A stretch of 64,000 nucleotides of DNA from JAICMB01 sp963838885 (GCA_963838885.1 CAWITB010000006.1:248001-312000); one strand, 5' to 3'; counted from the first letter of the stretch, positions 1-8,564 are shown. The notes: generated by a model from the sequence alone, not told the origin. Program-made: numbers and translations.

Positions 1-539
1 CACCATTCTACCGGCCCTGGCAAGCGCTCCGCTAAGGCGCGGAACTTGGACATGGGCCAGTTCTTGCGCGCGCTTCCGGAGAAAGGGTGTAAGACGATCG
101 AGCGCCGCTCGAGAGGCGCGACGGCCACCGGAGGAACCGGAATTCGCGGCTCGCCGCCCAACGGGGCTCCAGCATGTTCCAGAAAATAATCGACCACGTG
201 GGTGCGGCAAGCGCCGGGCGGAAGGGCGGGGAAGAACTGGAAAGGAAGGCGCAGCTCCGCGATGCGCGCGCGGAATTCGGGTTGATTGGAGCCATACCAG
301 GACACGATGGAGTCGAACGTCCGCAAATAATCGAGCAATTCCGGAGGAGGCTCCAGGCCGGGCACTCCCAGGCGATCTATAGCGGAAGGAAGCCGTCGCG
401 CCCGGTCGGCAAACCGTATGAGCGGCAGTACCACCGAAGGCGCCCAAACTTCGGTATAGGCGGCGCGCAGAAATTCGAGGGCGGGCAACGCGACGATACA
501 ATCCCCGATTGCGCCGGGACGGATGAGTAATCGCCGCAA
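1..539 (-). CDS. Glycosyltransferase family 9 (heptosyltransferase-like), 3' part cut off by the window edge
   Basis: Reading the minus strand from a TTG at 539 gives an open frame to the window edge (about 179 codons). It starts MRRLLIRPGAIGDCIVALP, the N-terminal Rossmann strand-loop-helix of GT9 enzymes such as WaaC/WaaF, where the G-A-x-G-D segment shapes the active site. Near residue 155 comes HPFSGSARKNWPMSKF, matching the second-domain motif HPGSGSxxKNWP that binds the nucleotide sugar. GT9 proteins transfer heptose or related sugars onto lipopolysaccharide at the inner membrane. There is no in-frame ATG; TTG at 539 puts the Rossmann motif at the expected place. Ribosome binding site is weak. 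The FMN-reductase gene lies 39 bp upstream on the same strand. The family is clear; the acceptor sugar is not. Confidence 0.8.
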   Translation of the reverse strand, partial: MRRLLIRPGAIGDCIVALPALEFLRAAYTEVWAPSVVLPLIRFADRARRLPSAIDRLGVPGLEPPPELLDYLRTFDSIVSWYGSNQPEFRARIAELRLPFQFFPALPPGACRTHVVDYFLEHAGAPLGGEPRIPVPPVAVAPLERRSIVLHPFSGSARKNWPMSKFRALAERLPGPVEW

Positions 540-578
540 GAGCCTATTGTGACCTACCCGGGGACCGGTGCGAGCGCC

Positions 579-1184
579 TCAGGCAGCCATGCCGTTCCCG
601 TTGCTCTGCCGGACCGCGGCCGCCAGCTCCGCTGCCGCCATGCGGACTGCCGCGGCGTCCTCGCTCCTCGTCAGCTTGCCTTCACGATCGAACGCTTCAA
701 AGGCGCGCGCAACTGCGACCTGCCGGGCGATCACAGTGACGCCAAGCGCTTCGAGCAGCGCCCGCAAATGCTGGATCGCGCGACGGCCACCGCCCGGTCC
801 CGGCGAGGCGCTCAGGAGCAGCGCGGTTTTTCCGCGAAAGGCCGTGGAATGCCGGCCGTTCGCATCCGGCCGCGAGGCCCAGTCGAGCGCGTTTTTGAGT
901 AACGCCGGATAGGCGCCGTTATGTTCCGGCGTGGCAATGGCCAGGGCGTCATAAGAGCGCAACAACTCCTGAAAGGCTTTGGCCCGCTCCGGTAGCCCTT
1001 GCGCCGCTTCCAGGTCGCCGTCGTACAACGGCAAGGGGTAATCGCGCAGTTCGGCCACTGTCACTTCGGCGCCTTCCGCCGCAAGCGCGGAGGCGGCGGC
1101 GCGCGCCAGCTTGCGATTGAATGAATCGGCGCGGGCGCTCCCGGCGAACACTAAAATTTTGGGAAGACCGTTAAACCTTGACAT
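579..1184 (-). CDS. NADPH-dependent FMN reductase family flavoprotein
   Basis: This 201-residue protein has the flavodoxin-like fold of the NADPH-dependent FMN reductase family (ArsH/SsuE/chromate reductase group), cytosolic quinone or flavin reductases. The motif GSARADSFNRKLA near residue 10 is the FMN-phosphate loop, and PEHNGAYPALLKNALDW near residues 80-95 is the family signature around the flavin ring. I start at ATG 1184 (MSRFNGLPK); the open frame runs on to 1298 but the extra 38 residues are Arg-rich, resemble nothing, and overlap the divergent permease gene. Substrate cannot be inferred. The gene precedes the GT9 gene on the same strand, but no functional link is evident. Confidence 0.85.
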   Translation of the reverse strand: MSRFNGLPKILVFAGSARADSFNRKLARAAASALAAEGAEVTVAELRDYPLPLYDGDLEAAQGLPERAKAFQELLRSYDALAIATPEHNGAYPALLKNALDWASRPDANGRHSTAFRGKTALLLSASPGPGGGRRAIQHLRALLEALGVTVIARQVAVARAFEAFDREGKLTRSEDAAAVRMAAAELAAAVRQSNGNGMAA

Positions 1185-1282
1185 CAAGATATCTGATGCC
1201 GCGAGGCGTGTTGGGGATTCAGACCGGCAGTGTGGACGCTTTCGATCGCGGGGATGGCCCGGGCGGCGAACGCGAATAGGAC

Positions 1283-3679
1283 GTGATACCTTACTCAACG
1301 ATGCGCCAGGTTGTGCGCTCGCTCGCCCGATCGCCGGGATTTTGCGCGCTGGTGATCGCCGTGTTATCGATCGGCCTCGGCGCCAATGCCGCTCTGTTCA
1401 GCATCGTCGATCGCGTTCTTCTGCATCCTTTCCGTTATCCCCAGCCCGATCGGCTGGTCGATATCTCCGGCCTTACCGCCAAAGGGCAGCCGGCCGGCAT
1501 CTCGCCCGCGGAATTCAAATTCTGGCAAACGCGCATACCTGCCTTCGAGCAATCCGTCATCTGGCACTGGCGCGACCTGGCGCTCACCGGCGTGGAAAAT
1601 CCGGAAAGCCTGTGGGACCTCGAAGTCAGCTCGCGCGCGTTCGATATTCTTGGAATCCCGCCGCTGCGCGGCCGCCTCTTTAGCCCCGGCGATTTCCGCG
1701 GCGATTCGCCGCCCGTCGCCATCGTGAGCTATCGGTTTTGGCGGTATCACTTCAATGGCGATCCGTCGCTGGTAGGCCGCCAGATTCTGCTCGACGGCGA
1801 CGGCTATACGGTCGTCGGCATCATGGGACCGGGATTCTTCTTCACCAACCCCGAATACCAAATCTGGACTCCGCTGAATCCGTTTCACGCCATAAAGGAA
1901 GATCTGAAGCACGGCTACGGCGCGATCGCCCAACTCCGCCCCGGCGCGAGTCTCGAACAAGCGCAGCGTGAGATGGACGCCATCGCGCCCGCCATGCCGC
2001 GCGATCCCAAAGAACCGCCGGGCTGGCACGCGCTGCTGCGCCCCTACGCCGCCGCCTACACGGCCGCGGCCCGTCCCGCGCTCTATACCCTTTGGAGCGC
2101 CGTGCTATTCGTCATGCTGATCGCTTGCGCGAATGCCGCGAATCTGCTGCTCTCAAGGGCTTCCTATCGCCGGCGCGAGTTCGCCGTCCGGGCCTCGCTC
2201 GGAGCCGGCTGGTTGCGTCTCGCCGGCCAGTTGCTCGCGGAAAGCGCGCTGCTCGGCATCGCCGCGGGCGCCGTTGGAATCGTCATCGCGTGGGCACTGC
2301 TGCGCGTCTTCCTGGCGCTGTCGTTCCTTGCTCCAGACCGAGCGGCGCTCACGCCCGCGTCGCTCTTCTTTACGCTTGCCGCCGTCCTTGCCACGACTAT
2401 TCTCTGCGTCCTGCCTTCGTGCTGGGACCTGTGGCGCTCGAATCTGAATTTTGCGCTGCACGCCTCCTCGCGAAATGCCGGCTCCGATCGCGTTTCAAAC
2501 CGCGCCCGAGCCGCGCTCGTGGCGCTCGAAGCCGCGCTGGCTGTAATGCTGCTGATCGGCGCCGGCGTGATGCTGAAAAGTCTGATCCGAATTCTCGATG
2601 CTCCGCTTGGCTTCAATCCCGATGGCGTTCTGACCGCTCGCGTTTCCGCCCCGCCGGCGCTGAAGTCGATACCCCAGCTCAATTCATATTTCGACCGCCT
2701 GCTCGAGCAGGTCAACGCAATTCCCGGCGTGCGCTCGTCGGGCATCGTAACCGTGCTCCCCATGAGCAACCTCGTCGCGACTACCACGTTCAACGCCGAG
2801 GGCTCGGCGCGCAGTCCGGATTCGACCTATTCGGTGCGGCTGCGCTCCGTCAGTCCCGATTATTTCCACGCCATGGGCGTTCGCATCCTGCGAGGCCGCG
2901 GTTTCAGTGGCCGGGATACGACGACATCGCTTCCCGTCGCGATCATCAACGATGAACTGGCGCGTCACTTCTGGCCCGGCCAGGATCCCATCGGGAAACA
3001 TGTATCGCGCAACAAGAATCCCAAGCCCGGCGATTGGTTCACGGTGGCCGGAGTGGTCGAGAGCTCGCGAGATCTTTCTTCGGCGTGGAGGCCGGGCGCC
3101 GAGCTATACCGCCCCTTCGCGCAGGACACCACCGCCGCGCGCGCAACCTCGCTGGTGGTTCGCACCGGCGGCGATCCTCTCTCCATCGCTCAAACGGTCG
3201 CCCGGCGCATTCACGCGATCGCTCCGGACCAGCCCGTCACGGAAGTAAAAACGATGCGAGATTGGGTCGGCGAAGCGACGACGGAGCCGCGCTTCCATAC
3301 CACGCTGCTGGAGATCTTCGCGGCCTTCGCGCTGCTGCTGGCGATAAGCGGCGTTTTCGCGTCGGTTTCCTATTCGGTAACGCAACGCAGGCACGACATC
3401 GGAGTTCGCGGCGCACTTGGCGCCACGGCCCACGATATACGGAGCTTCGTTCTGCGCCTCGGTATGCGTCCCGTCATCGCCGGCATGACCTTCGGCGTGG
3501 CGGCCGCGATGGCCGGCGCCGGAGCGTTGAAATCGCAGTTGTACGGGACCGCGCCGCTCGATCCCACAGTGTTTGCCGTGGTCGTCCCACTGCTCCTTAT
3601 TGCGGCGGCGGCGGCCACCCTCGTGCCCGCGCGCCGCGCCGTCCGCATCGACCCGGCCGTAATCCTGCGCTCGGAATAA
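1283..3679 (+). CDS. ADOP-type orphan ABC permease (MacB/FtsX-like), copy 1
   Basis: This 798-residue integral membrane protein has the layout of the acidobacterial duplicated orphan permeases. A first transmembrane helix follows the N-terminal RSLARSPGFCALVIAVLS segment; then comes a MacB periplasmic core (about residues 40-240), an FtsX permease domain (about 265-380, with LIACANAANLLLSRA), a second periplasmic domain (about 400-650) and a second FtsX domain (about 670-795, with RRHDIGVRGALGAT). No ATPase gene is adjacent, which is usual for this family. These proteins probably move peptides or lipoproteins or act in envelope signalling; the cargo is unknown. The start is GTG 1283, with TAGGA just upstream; ATG 1301 is an alternative. 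It is divergent from the FMN reductase gene. Length is normal and there is no damage. Confidence 0.9.
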   Translation: MIPYSTMRQVVRSLARSPGFCALVIAVLSIGLGANAALFSIVDRVLLHPFRYPQPDRLVDISGLTAKGQPAGISPAEFKFWQTRIPAFEQSVIWHWRDLALTGVENPESLWDLEVSSRAFDILGIPPLRGRLFSPGDFRGDSPPVAIVSYRFWRYHFNGDPSLVGRQILLDGDGYTVVGIMGPGFFFTNPEYQIWTPLNPFHAIKEDLKHGYGAIAQLRPGASLEQAQREMDAIAPAMPRDPKEPPGWHALLRPYAAAYTAAARPALYTLWSAVLFVMLIACANAANLLLSRASYRRREFAVRASLGAGWLRLAGQLLAESALLGIAAGAVGIVIAWALLRVFLALSFLAPDRAALTPASLFFTLAAVLATTILCVLPSCWDLWRSNLNFALHASSRNAGSDRVSNRARAALVALEAALAVMLLIGAGVMLKSLIRILDAPLGFNPDGVLTARVSAPPALKSIPQLNSYFDRLLEQVNAIPGVRSSGIVTVLPMSNLVATTTFNAEGSARSPDSTYSVRLRSVSPDYFHAMGVRILRGRGFSGRDTTTSLPVAIINDELARHFWPGQDPIGKHVSRNKNPKPGDWFTVAGVVESSRDLSSAWRPGAELYRPFAQDTTAARATSLVVRTGGDPLSIAQTVARRIHAIAPDQPVTEVKTMRDWVGEATTEPRFHTTLLEIFAAFALLLAISGVFASVSYSVTQRRHDIGVRGALGATAHDIRSFVLRLGMRPVIAGMTFGVAAAMAGAGALKSQLYGTAPLDPTVFAVVVPLLLIAAAAATLVPARRAVRIDPAVILRSE

Positions 3680-3716
3680 TGCGAGCGGCTATCATAATTC
3701 TCAGGTATCCACGCGT

Positions 3717-4610
3717 ATGTTCACTCGCTCACGCCTCCCGCTGCTCTCTCTAACCCTCGCCGCCTCCGCCTTCGCCCAACTGCCGCCCGCCGCGACCTGG
3801 GCCGCGCACGCGGCCAACGAGTACCAGATCTTTCCCAATATCACCTACCTGGTCGCGAATAATTACGAGGACAAGCTGGACGTCTGGGAGCGCCGCGGCG
3901 CCACGGCTCCGCAGCCTACGCTCATCTACATCCACGGCGGCGGCTGGGTCGGCGGCACGAAGGAAGCGGCGCAAATGTCCTTCATGCCGTATCTCGAAAT
4001 GGGCTGGAACGTGGTCAACGTCGAGTACCGGATGGCGCGCGTTTCTCTCGCGCCCGCCGCCGTCGAGGACTGCCTGTGCGCTCTGCGCTGGGTCGCCGCG
4101 CATGCCAACGAATATCATATCGACACCAGCCGTCTGGTCGTCACGGGCGATTCCGCCGGCGGCCATCTCGCCCTCACGACTGGCATGATTCCGGAGAGCG
4201 CTGGACTCGACCGCGAATGCCCCGGGGCGCCGCTGCCCAAAGTCGCGGCCATCATCAATTGGTATGGCATCACCGATGTCGCCGATCTTCTGGACGGCCC
4301 CAACCGCAAGACTATGCCGTCGCCTGGCTCGGCAGTCTGCCCAATCGCGAAGAGATCGCGCGCCGCGTCTCGCCGCTCACTTACGTCCGGCCGGGGCTGC
4401 CGCCCATTTTGACGATTCACGGCGACGCCGACCCGACCGTTCCTTATACCCACGCGCTGCGTCTGAAGGAAGCCCTCGATAAGGCCGGCGACGCCTAATC
4501 AATTACTGACTATTCCCGGCGGCAAGCACGGCGGCTTCACGCCCGAAGAGCGCGTGCGAATTTTCACCACCATTCGCGAATTCCTGATGAAATACAATCT
4601 TCCCGCCGGA
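3717..4610 (+). pseudogene. Secreted alpha/beta hydrolase (acetyl-esterase-like), broken by two compensating frameshifts
   Basis: From ATG 3717 the product has a signal peptide (LLSLTLAASAFAQ) and then the acetyl esterase/lipase hallmarks: oxyanion-hole motif IYIHGGGWVGG near residue 68 and nucleophile motif GDSAGGHLAL near residue 145. At about 4305 one base is missing, so the reading moves to the next frame (YAVAWLGSLPNREEI ... IHGDADPTVPYTHAL, containing the catalytic Asp region). An extra base at 4496 creates a TAA and moves reading to a third frame (NQLLTIPGGKHGGFTPEE, containing the catalytic His). All three triad regions therefore survive across three frames. The third frame has no stop at the natural end and runs on into an M48 fragment. 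It may be a true pseudogene or carry two base-call errors. Confidence 0.75.
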
Positions 4611-5121
4611 GATGCATCTGCAAACGCGGCATGGCTCCCGCGTGAAACCGCGCTCGGCGACGAGATGCTGGCGCAGATTGAGCGCCACGGGCCCGCCCCC
4701 TCGGCGAATGTTCACCTGAATGAATATGTCAACGGCATCGCGCACCGCTTGGAAAAAGTCGCGCTTCTGCCGTATCCGGTCCGGGTAGTCGTGCTCGAAA
4801 CAGACCACATCATGGCCGGCGCTCTCCCCGGCGGGGTTATTTTCGTCAGCACGGGGCTGCTTTCAAAATACGCGACGGAGCCTGAACTGGCCGCCGTTCT
4901 CGCCCATGAAATCGGGCACCTCGCCACCCGCCGTCCCATGCTCCAGACGGCTTCCCCAACTCCAACCGTATTTCTCGCATGCGTTCGCTACGAATCGTGC
5001 CAGAGCGATGCTTCCGGCAGGAGTCCTCGGCAAAGCGCGAGAGAACGAAAACCAAGCCGATGCCGTCGCCCGCGACATCCTCCGCGATGCCGGCTACTCC
5101 GCCCTCCAAAATCTGACCAAC
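4611..5121 (+). pseudogene. Fragment of an M48 metallopeptidase, frameshifted, fused in frame to the hydrolase upstream
   Basis: Directly after the hydrolase tail, with no stop or start between, the frame reads RETALGDEMLAQIERHG, then ALPGGVIFVSTGLLSK and LAAVLAHEIGHLATRRP. These are the ordered motifs of BepA/Ste24-like M48 zinc peptidases, including the HExxH zinc site (about 4905). Near 4955 the frame shifts by one base; the next frame carries GKARENENQADAVARDIL, matching the third zinc ligand region (ExxAD). The signal peptide and the C-terminal part of a normal M48 protein are absent. The fragment then runs in frame into the acetyltransferase gene. The joins suggest a deletion or recombination that fused unrelated genes. 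It is unlikely to make an active protease. Confidence 0.7.
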
Positions 5122-5571
5122 GTGCCCGAAACCACCATCGCTCATCTCAAACCCGGCGACTCCACGGTCCCCAGCTACGCTCGTCTGCGTTCCAAAATGT
5201 GGGAAATCGATCCGGGGAAAAACGAAGAGGAAGTACAAGGACAACTCAGCGACCAGGAGCACTGGGCCATCTTCATCGCGTGCTTCGAAAACGCCTGCGT
5301 CGGCTTCCTCGAAGTCTGGCTGCGCGAGTACGCCGAGGGCGCCGATACATCCCCGGTCGGTTATCTCGAGGGCTGGTACGTCGAGCCGGAATATCGCTGC
5401 AAAGGCATCGGACGCATGCTGGTCGAAGCCGGCGAAAACTGGGCGAGAGAGCAAGGCTGCTCCGAGATGGCCTCCGACGCGGAAGTCGATAATATCGGGG
5501 GCATTCGCGCGCACCTGCAATTGGGCTATGCCGAAGTCAACCGCATCGTCTGTTTCCTCAAGCCGCTTTAA
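5122..5571 (+). CDS. GNAT acetyltransferase, aminoglycoside 6'-N-acetyltransferase-like
   Basis: The 149 residues from GTG 5122 (MPETTIAHLKPGDS) form a complete GNAT domain. The central stretch VGYLEGWYVEPEYRCKGIGR contains the acetyl-CoA pyrophosphate loop (R/Q-x-x-G-x-G/A form: RCKGIG) and the LEGWYV segment characteristic of AAC(6')-I enzymes. Later EQGCSEMASDAEVDN and LGYAEVNRIVCFLKPL also match that subfamily, as does the length (AAC(6')-I proteins are about 145-155 residues). AAC(6') enzymes acetylate aminoglycosides; environmental members may have other amine substrates. The start is uncertain because the frame is open upstream through the M48 fragment and no good ribosome binding site is visible. 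Whether it is expressed alone is unknown. Confidence 0.75.
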   Translation: MPETTIAHLKPGDSTVPSYARLRSKMWEIDPGKNEEEVQGQLSDQEHWAIFIACFENACVGFLEVWLREYAEGADTSPVGYLEGWYVEPEYRCKGIGRMLVEAGENWAREQGCSEMASDAEVDNIGGIRAHLQLGYAEVNRIVCFLKPL

Positions 5572-5585
5572 CGCGCGGCGTATTC

Positions 5586-5800
5586 CCGGACACCACGTGG
5601 GCAATTCAGGATCGGCACATGCCTTGTCCCACGTATTGTGGGCCGCGCCATCGTATGCGGTGTAGCGCACAGTAAGGATCCGCCGAGCTCAACTCCCAAA
5701 CGCGCAAAATCCCGTGACCCGTAACCGCCCTGTCAGATAAGCCCGCTCGGGATCGCCCTTAAACTTCTTCGACGCGGCTACAGGGCCGCGAGCGCCGCGC
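5586..5800 (-). pseudogene. Relic of a carboxylesterase/phospholipase-type hydrolase
   Basis: On the minus strand two blocks in different frames resemble secreted carboxylesterases of the dienelactone-hydrolase group. One is KFKGDPERAYLTG (about 5735-5775), which in intact proteins leads into the GLSMGG nucleophile elbow; here it continues RLRVTGF, so the serine is lost. The other is VRYTAYDGAAHNTWDKAC followed by ADPELP (about 5605-5665), equal to the C-terminal GHNSWDKAYxDPEL segment with the catalytic His. What lies between is far too short for an intact enzyme. It is a decayed remnant without a usable reading frame. Confidence 0.55.
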
Positions 5801-6257
5801 TTCCTGGCCGCAAGATACCACCATATATTCGTGCGGCACTGCGGCATCGCAACGATGGCGTCGCCGGTCGCCGACGCCGCGTTGCCGACTCACACGAGCG
5901 GGCCCGAGGCGTGCGTCTGGGCGCCCGTGCCGAGCTGCGCAATCGACCCCAGGCGCTCTGCTTCAGCCTCGATAAACTCCAATCATTGGCGAGCGCGGCC
6001 TGCCGCTCAAGGGCAACGAAGACTATGTCCGCTTCCGCCGAGGGCGCGCGCTGCCGGAAACCGGTCCGGGTATTTGCGGATGGCCGCGCCCGACCCTGCC
6101 TCGCTTTGCGCCAAGCCGTCGTCGCTCGCCCGCGATTCAAAAGCCCGTCTCCGGAGTCGCGCCAGCGAGTGGCGCAGTCCACAATAACGCCTGAAGCCGG
6201 CAAAAATCGAAAGCCATGAGTCACGATGTTACCTCCCCACCGCGTCTATAAAATTGC
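5801..6257. other. Intergenic stretch without recognisable genes
   Basis: Open frames of 100-150 codons exist on both strands here, but their translations are Arg/Ala/Ser-rich and look like GC-rich noise. I find no family motif, no good ribosome binding site and no RNA motif. It may be further degraded remains of the hydrolase relic to its left. The promoter of the ligD pair should lie in its last 100 bases; I cannot pick out -35/-10 elements with confidence. Confidence 0.5.
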
Positions 6258-7220
6258 ATGGCCGCCGCCGTCGAAATCCCTCGCGAGAAGAACGCCGTCG
6301 TCTCAATTGGCGAGAAATCCATCAAACTGACCAACCTCGACAAGCCTTTCTGGCCCGACCTCGGCATCTCCAAGCGCGACCTGTTGCAGTATTACGCCGA
6401 GATCTCGGAATGGCTGATCCCCCATATCCGCGAGCGCGCCATGGTGATGAAGCGTTATCCCGGCGGCGCCTACGGAGAGTTCTTTTTTCAAAAGCGCGCG
6501 CCCTCGCCGCGCCCGGAATGGATTCCCATCTGTTCCATCACGCACTCTTCCGGCAACATCGTCGATTTCCCGGTCATTAACGACCTCGCTTCGCTGCTGT
6601 GGGTCGTCAATCTCGGCTGCATCGACCTGAATCAGTGGTACGCGAAATGTGACGACGTCGACCGCCCCGATTACCTCCATTTCGATCTCGACCCCGTTCC
6701 CACCGCGGGCTTCGAATGCGTGCTCGAAACCGCATTGCTGGTCAAAGAAGCGCTCGACGCGCTCAAAATCGCGAGCTATCCGAAAACCACCGGCTCCAAG
6801 GGCATTCACATCTATGTGCCGATCGTGCGAGGCCCGCTGCAGAAAGAAGTCTGGGTGTTCGCGAAGGAGCTGGCCCGCATGCTTGCGGCGCGCAACCCCC
6901 AACTCATCACCGCCGAATACAAAGTCGCGAAGCGCCCCAAGAATCACGTTCTGGTCGACTATAACCAGAACGCTTGGGGCCGCACGCTGGCCTCGGTTTA
7001 TTCCGCGCGTCCCAAGCCCCACGCCACCGTCTCGACTCCGGTCGCCTGGGAAGAGATCGAACGCGGCATTAAGATGGAAGATTTCCGCCTCGACAACGTG
7101 CCTGCGCGCGTGCGCGAATTGGGCGACCTCTTCCGGCCGCTGCTGCTCAAGACCGGCCGCCTGAAACTCGAAAAATTTCTCAAAAGCTCCGGCAAGGAGC
7201 GTAAGGGCGCCGTTGCATGA
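6258..7220 (+). CDS. ligD: LigD-type polymerase/primase domain protein for non-homologous end joining
   Basis: This 320-residue protein is a stand-alone LigD polymerase domain, an archaeo-eukaryotic-primase-like enzyme that adds (ribo)nucleotides at broken DNA ends during bacterial end joining. Early residues IKLTNLDKPFWPDLGISKRD match the family N-terminus. The metal-binding acidic pair is D143 and D145 in HFDLDP. TGSKGIHIYVPI and VDYNQN/GRTLASVYSARP are the other conserved blocks (nucleotide and DNA 5'-phosphate binding). Length is right for the isolated domain (about 300). The next gene, a matching ligase, overlaps by 4 bp (ATGA), so the two are co-translated: a two-protein LigD instead of one fused polypeptide. 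No nuclease domain and no Ku gene are in the window. Confidence 0.93.
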   Translation: MAAAVEIPREKNAVVSIGEKSIKLTNLDKPFWPDLGISKRDLLQYYAEISEWLIPHIRERAMVMKRYPGGAYGEFFFQKRAPSPRPEWIPICSITHSSGNIVDFPVINDLASLLWVVNLGCIDLNQWYAKCDDVDRPDYLHFDLDPVPTAGFECVLETALLVKEALDALKIASYPKTTGSKGIHIYVPIVRGPLQKEVWVFAKELARMLAARNPQLITAEYKVAKRPKNHVLVDYNQNAWGRTLASVYSARPKPHATVSTPVAWEEIERGIKMEDFRLDNVPARVRELGDLFRPLLLKTGRLKLEKFLKSSGKERKGAVA

Positions 7221-8245
7221 GCCTGCCTCTCCATCCCCCCTATCTGCCCATGGAGGCCGAAACCGCGGACGAAATTCCGAGCGGCCCGGAATGGCAATAT
7301 GAGCCCAAATGGGACGGCTTCCGCTGCCTCGCCTTTCGCGACGGCGATAGCCTGGAGCTGCAATCGAAAGCGGGCCAGCCGCTGGCGCGCTATTTCCCGG
7401 AGCTTGTCGCAGGCCTGCTCGCCCTCAAGCCAAAGCAATTCGTTCTCGATGGCGAGATTGTCATTCCCGAAGGCGGCAACATCTCCTTCGACGAGCTTCT
7501 GATGCGCATCCACCCCGCCGAGAGCCGCATACGCAAGCTCGCGCAAGAGCATCCCGCAATGCTCGTCGCCTTCGATCTTCTTGTCGGCGAGCACGGCAGG
7601 TCGCTCGCTGAAACGCCTCTCGCGGAGCGCCGCGCTCATCTTGAAAAGTTCGCGTCCAAGTACTTCAATGGATCCAGCTCCGTCGCCCTCTCGCCCGCCA
7701 CGCTCGATATCGCCGAGGCCAAGCGCTGGTTCAAGACCATGGGCGGCGGCCTCGACGGCGTGGTCGCGAAGAACACGCTGCTCCCCTATGAAAGCGGCCA
7801 CCGCTCCATGTTGAAGATCAAAAATATGCGCACCGCCGACTGCGTTGTCGGCGGCTTCCGTTATGCGAGCAAAGGGAAGCTGGTCGGTTCGCTGCTGCTC
7901 GGCCTCTACGACGACGCAGGACTCCTCGACCACGTCGGCTTCACGTCATCTATCAAGTCCGCCGATAAGCCCGCCGTCACCGCGAAAATGGAAAAGCTGA
8001 TCGAGCCGCCTGGATTTACGGGTCGCGCCCCCGGCGGACCGAGCCGCTGGAGCACCGAGCGCTCGACCGTTTGGGAACCGCTTGCCCCCAAGCTCGTCTG
8101 CGAAGTGCAATACGACCACTTCAGCGGCGGACGATTCCGCCACGGCACAAAATTTCTCCGCTGGCGGCCCGATAAAGCCGCGCTTCAATGCGTAATGGCG
8201 CAAGTCGCGAAAGAAAGCAAATCCCCGCTGGGCCTGCTCGCCTGA
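7217..8245 (+). CDS. ligD: ATP-dependent DNA ligase (LigD ligase domain)
   Basis: This 342-residue protein has the core of ATP-dependent DNA ligases of the LigD kind. The adenylated lysine is K31 in YEPKWDGFR (motif I); VLDGEIVIP is motif III, GGLDGVVAKN motif IV and SMLKIKNMRTADCVVGG motif V. The C-terminal OB-fold part follows (CEVQYDHFSGGRFRHGTKFLRWR). It seals double-strand breaks processed by the polymerase encoded just upstream, with which it overlaps by 4 bp. The length fits a bare nucleotidyltransferase plus OB fold, as in split LigD systems. Its Ku partner must be encoded elsewhere if the pathway works. Confidence 0.93.
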   Translation: MSLPLHPPYLPMEAETADEIPSGPEWQYEPKWDGFRCLAFRDGDSLELQSKAGQPLARYFPELVAGLLALKPKQFVLDGEIVIPEGGNISFDELLMRIHPAESRIRKLAQEHPAMLVAFDLLVGEHGRSLAETPLAERRAHLEKFASKYFNGSSSVALSPATLDIAEAKRWFKTMGGGLDGVVAKNTLLPYESGHRSMLKIKNMRTADCVVGGFRYASKGKLVGSLLLGLYDDAGLLDHVGFTSSIKSADKPAVTAKMEKLIEPPGFTGRAPGGPSRWSTERSTVWEPLAPKLVCEVQYDHFSGGRFRHGTKFLRWRPDKAALQCVMAQVAKESKSPLGLLA

Positions 8246-8335
8246 ACCGCGGCAAAATCCCGTTAACAACTATTTTCGCGATAGGTTTCAATAACTTACG
8301 CCTATTCGCTTGCAGCGCGTCATAGTAGAATTGAG

Positions 8336-8480
8336 TTTGGGAAGGCCGAAAGGCCCGGCCCAACCCTTAAGGTGAGGGAAAAATAGGTTGGCCAACCGAA
8401 TTCACCTACTGCAAAACCGGCCCGCGTGGCTCTCACTAACAATGGAAGCCAATGCGGAGAACCGGTGGAGGAACCTCCCG
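8336..8480 (+). other. Region rich in stable hairpins between convergent genes; possible structured RNA
   Basis: Several compact stems follow each other. TTGGG (8337-8341) pairs with CCCAA (8359-8363) around GGCC-GAAA-GGCC, a perfect GNRA-loop hairpin. GGTTGGCCAACC (8386-8397) is fully self-complementary. TGGCT (8427-8431) pairs with AGCCA (8447-8451). GGAG-GAAC-CTCC (8467-8478) is another tetraloop hairpin. There is no gene here on either strand that I believe. It could be a small RNA, a degraded group II intron end, or chance in GC-rich DNA. No named RNA family matched by eye. Confidence 0.3.
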
Positions 8481-8564
8481 GCGAAATCGTTGTGAAACGG
8501 GACGCTGACAAAGAAGCTTGGAATCGAGGGTACGCCTTCGTCCAATGCGGATAACAGGGCGCCT

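Noticed and set aside
3717..5571. A single natural multidomain hydrolase-peptidase-acetyltransferase protein
   Set aside because: It needs three frameshifts and joins incomplete domains; relatives of each part are separate proteins.
5778..6224. 148-codon minus-strand open frame in the gap before ligD
   Set aside because: Arg/Ala/Ser-rich noise without motifs or ribosome binding site; the other minus frame contains the esterase relic.
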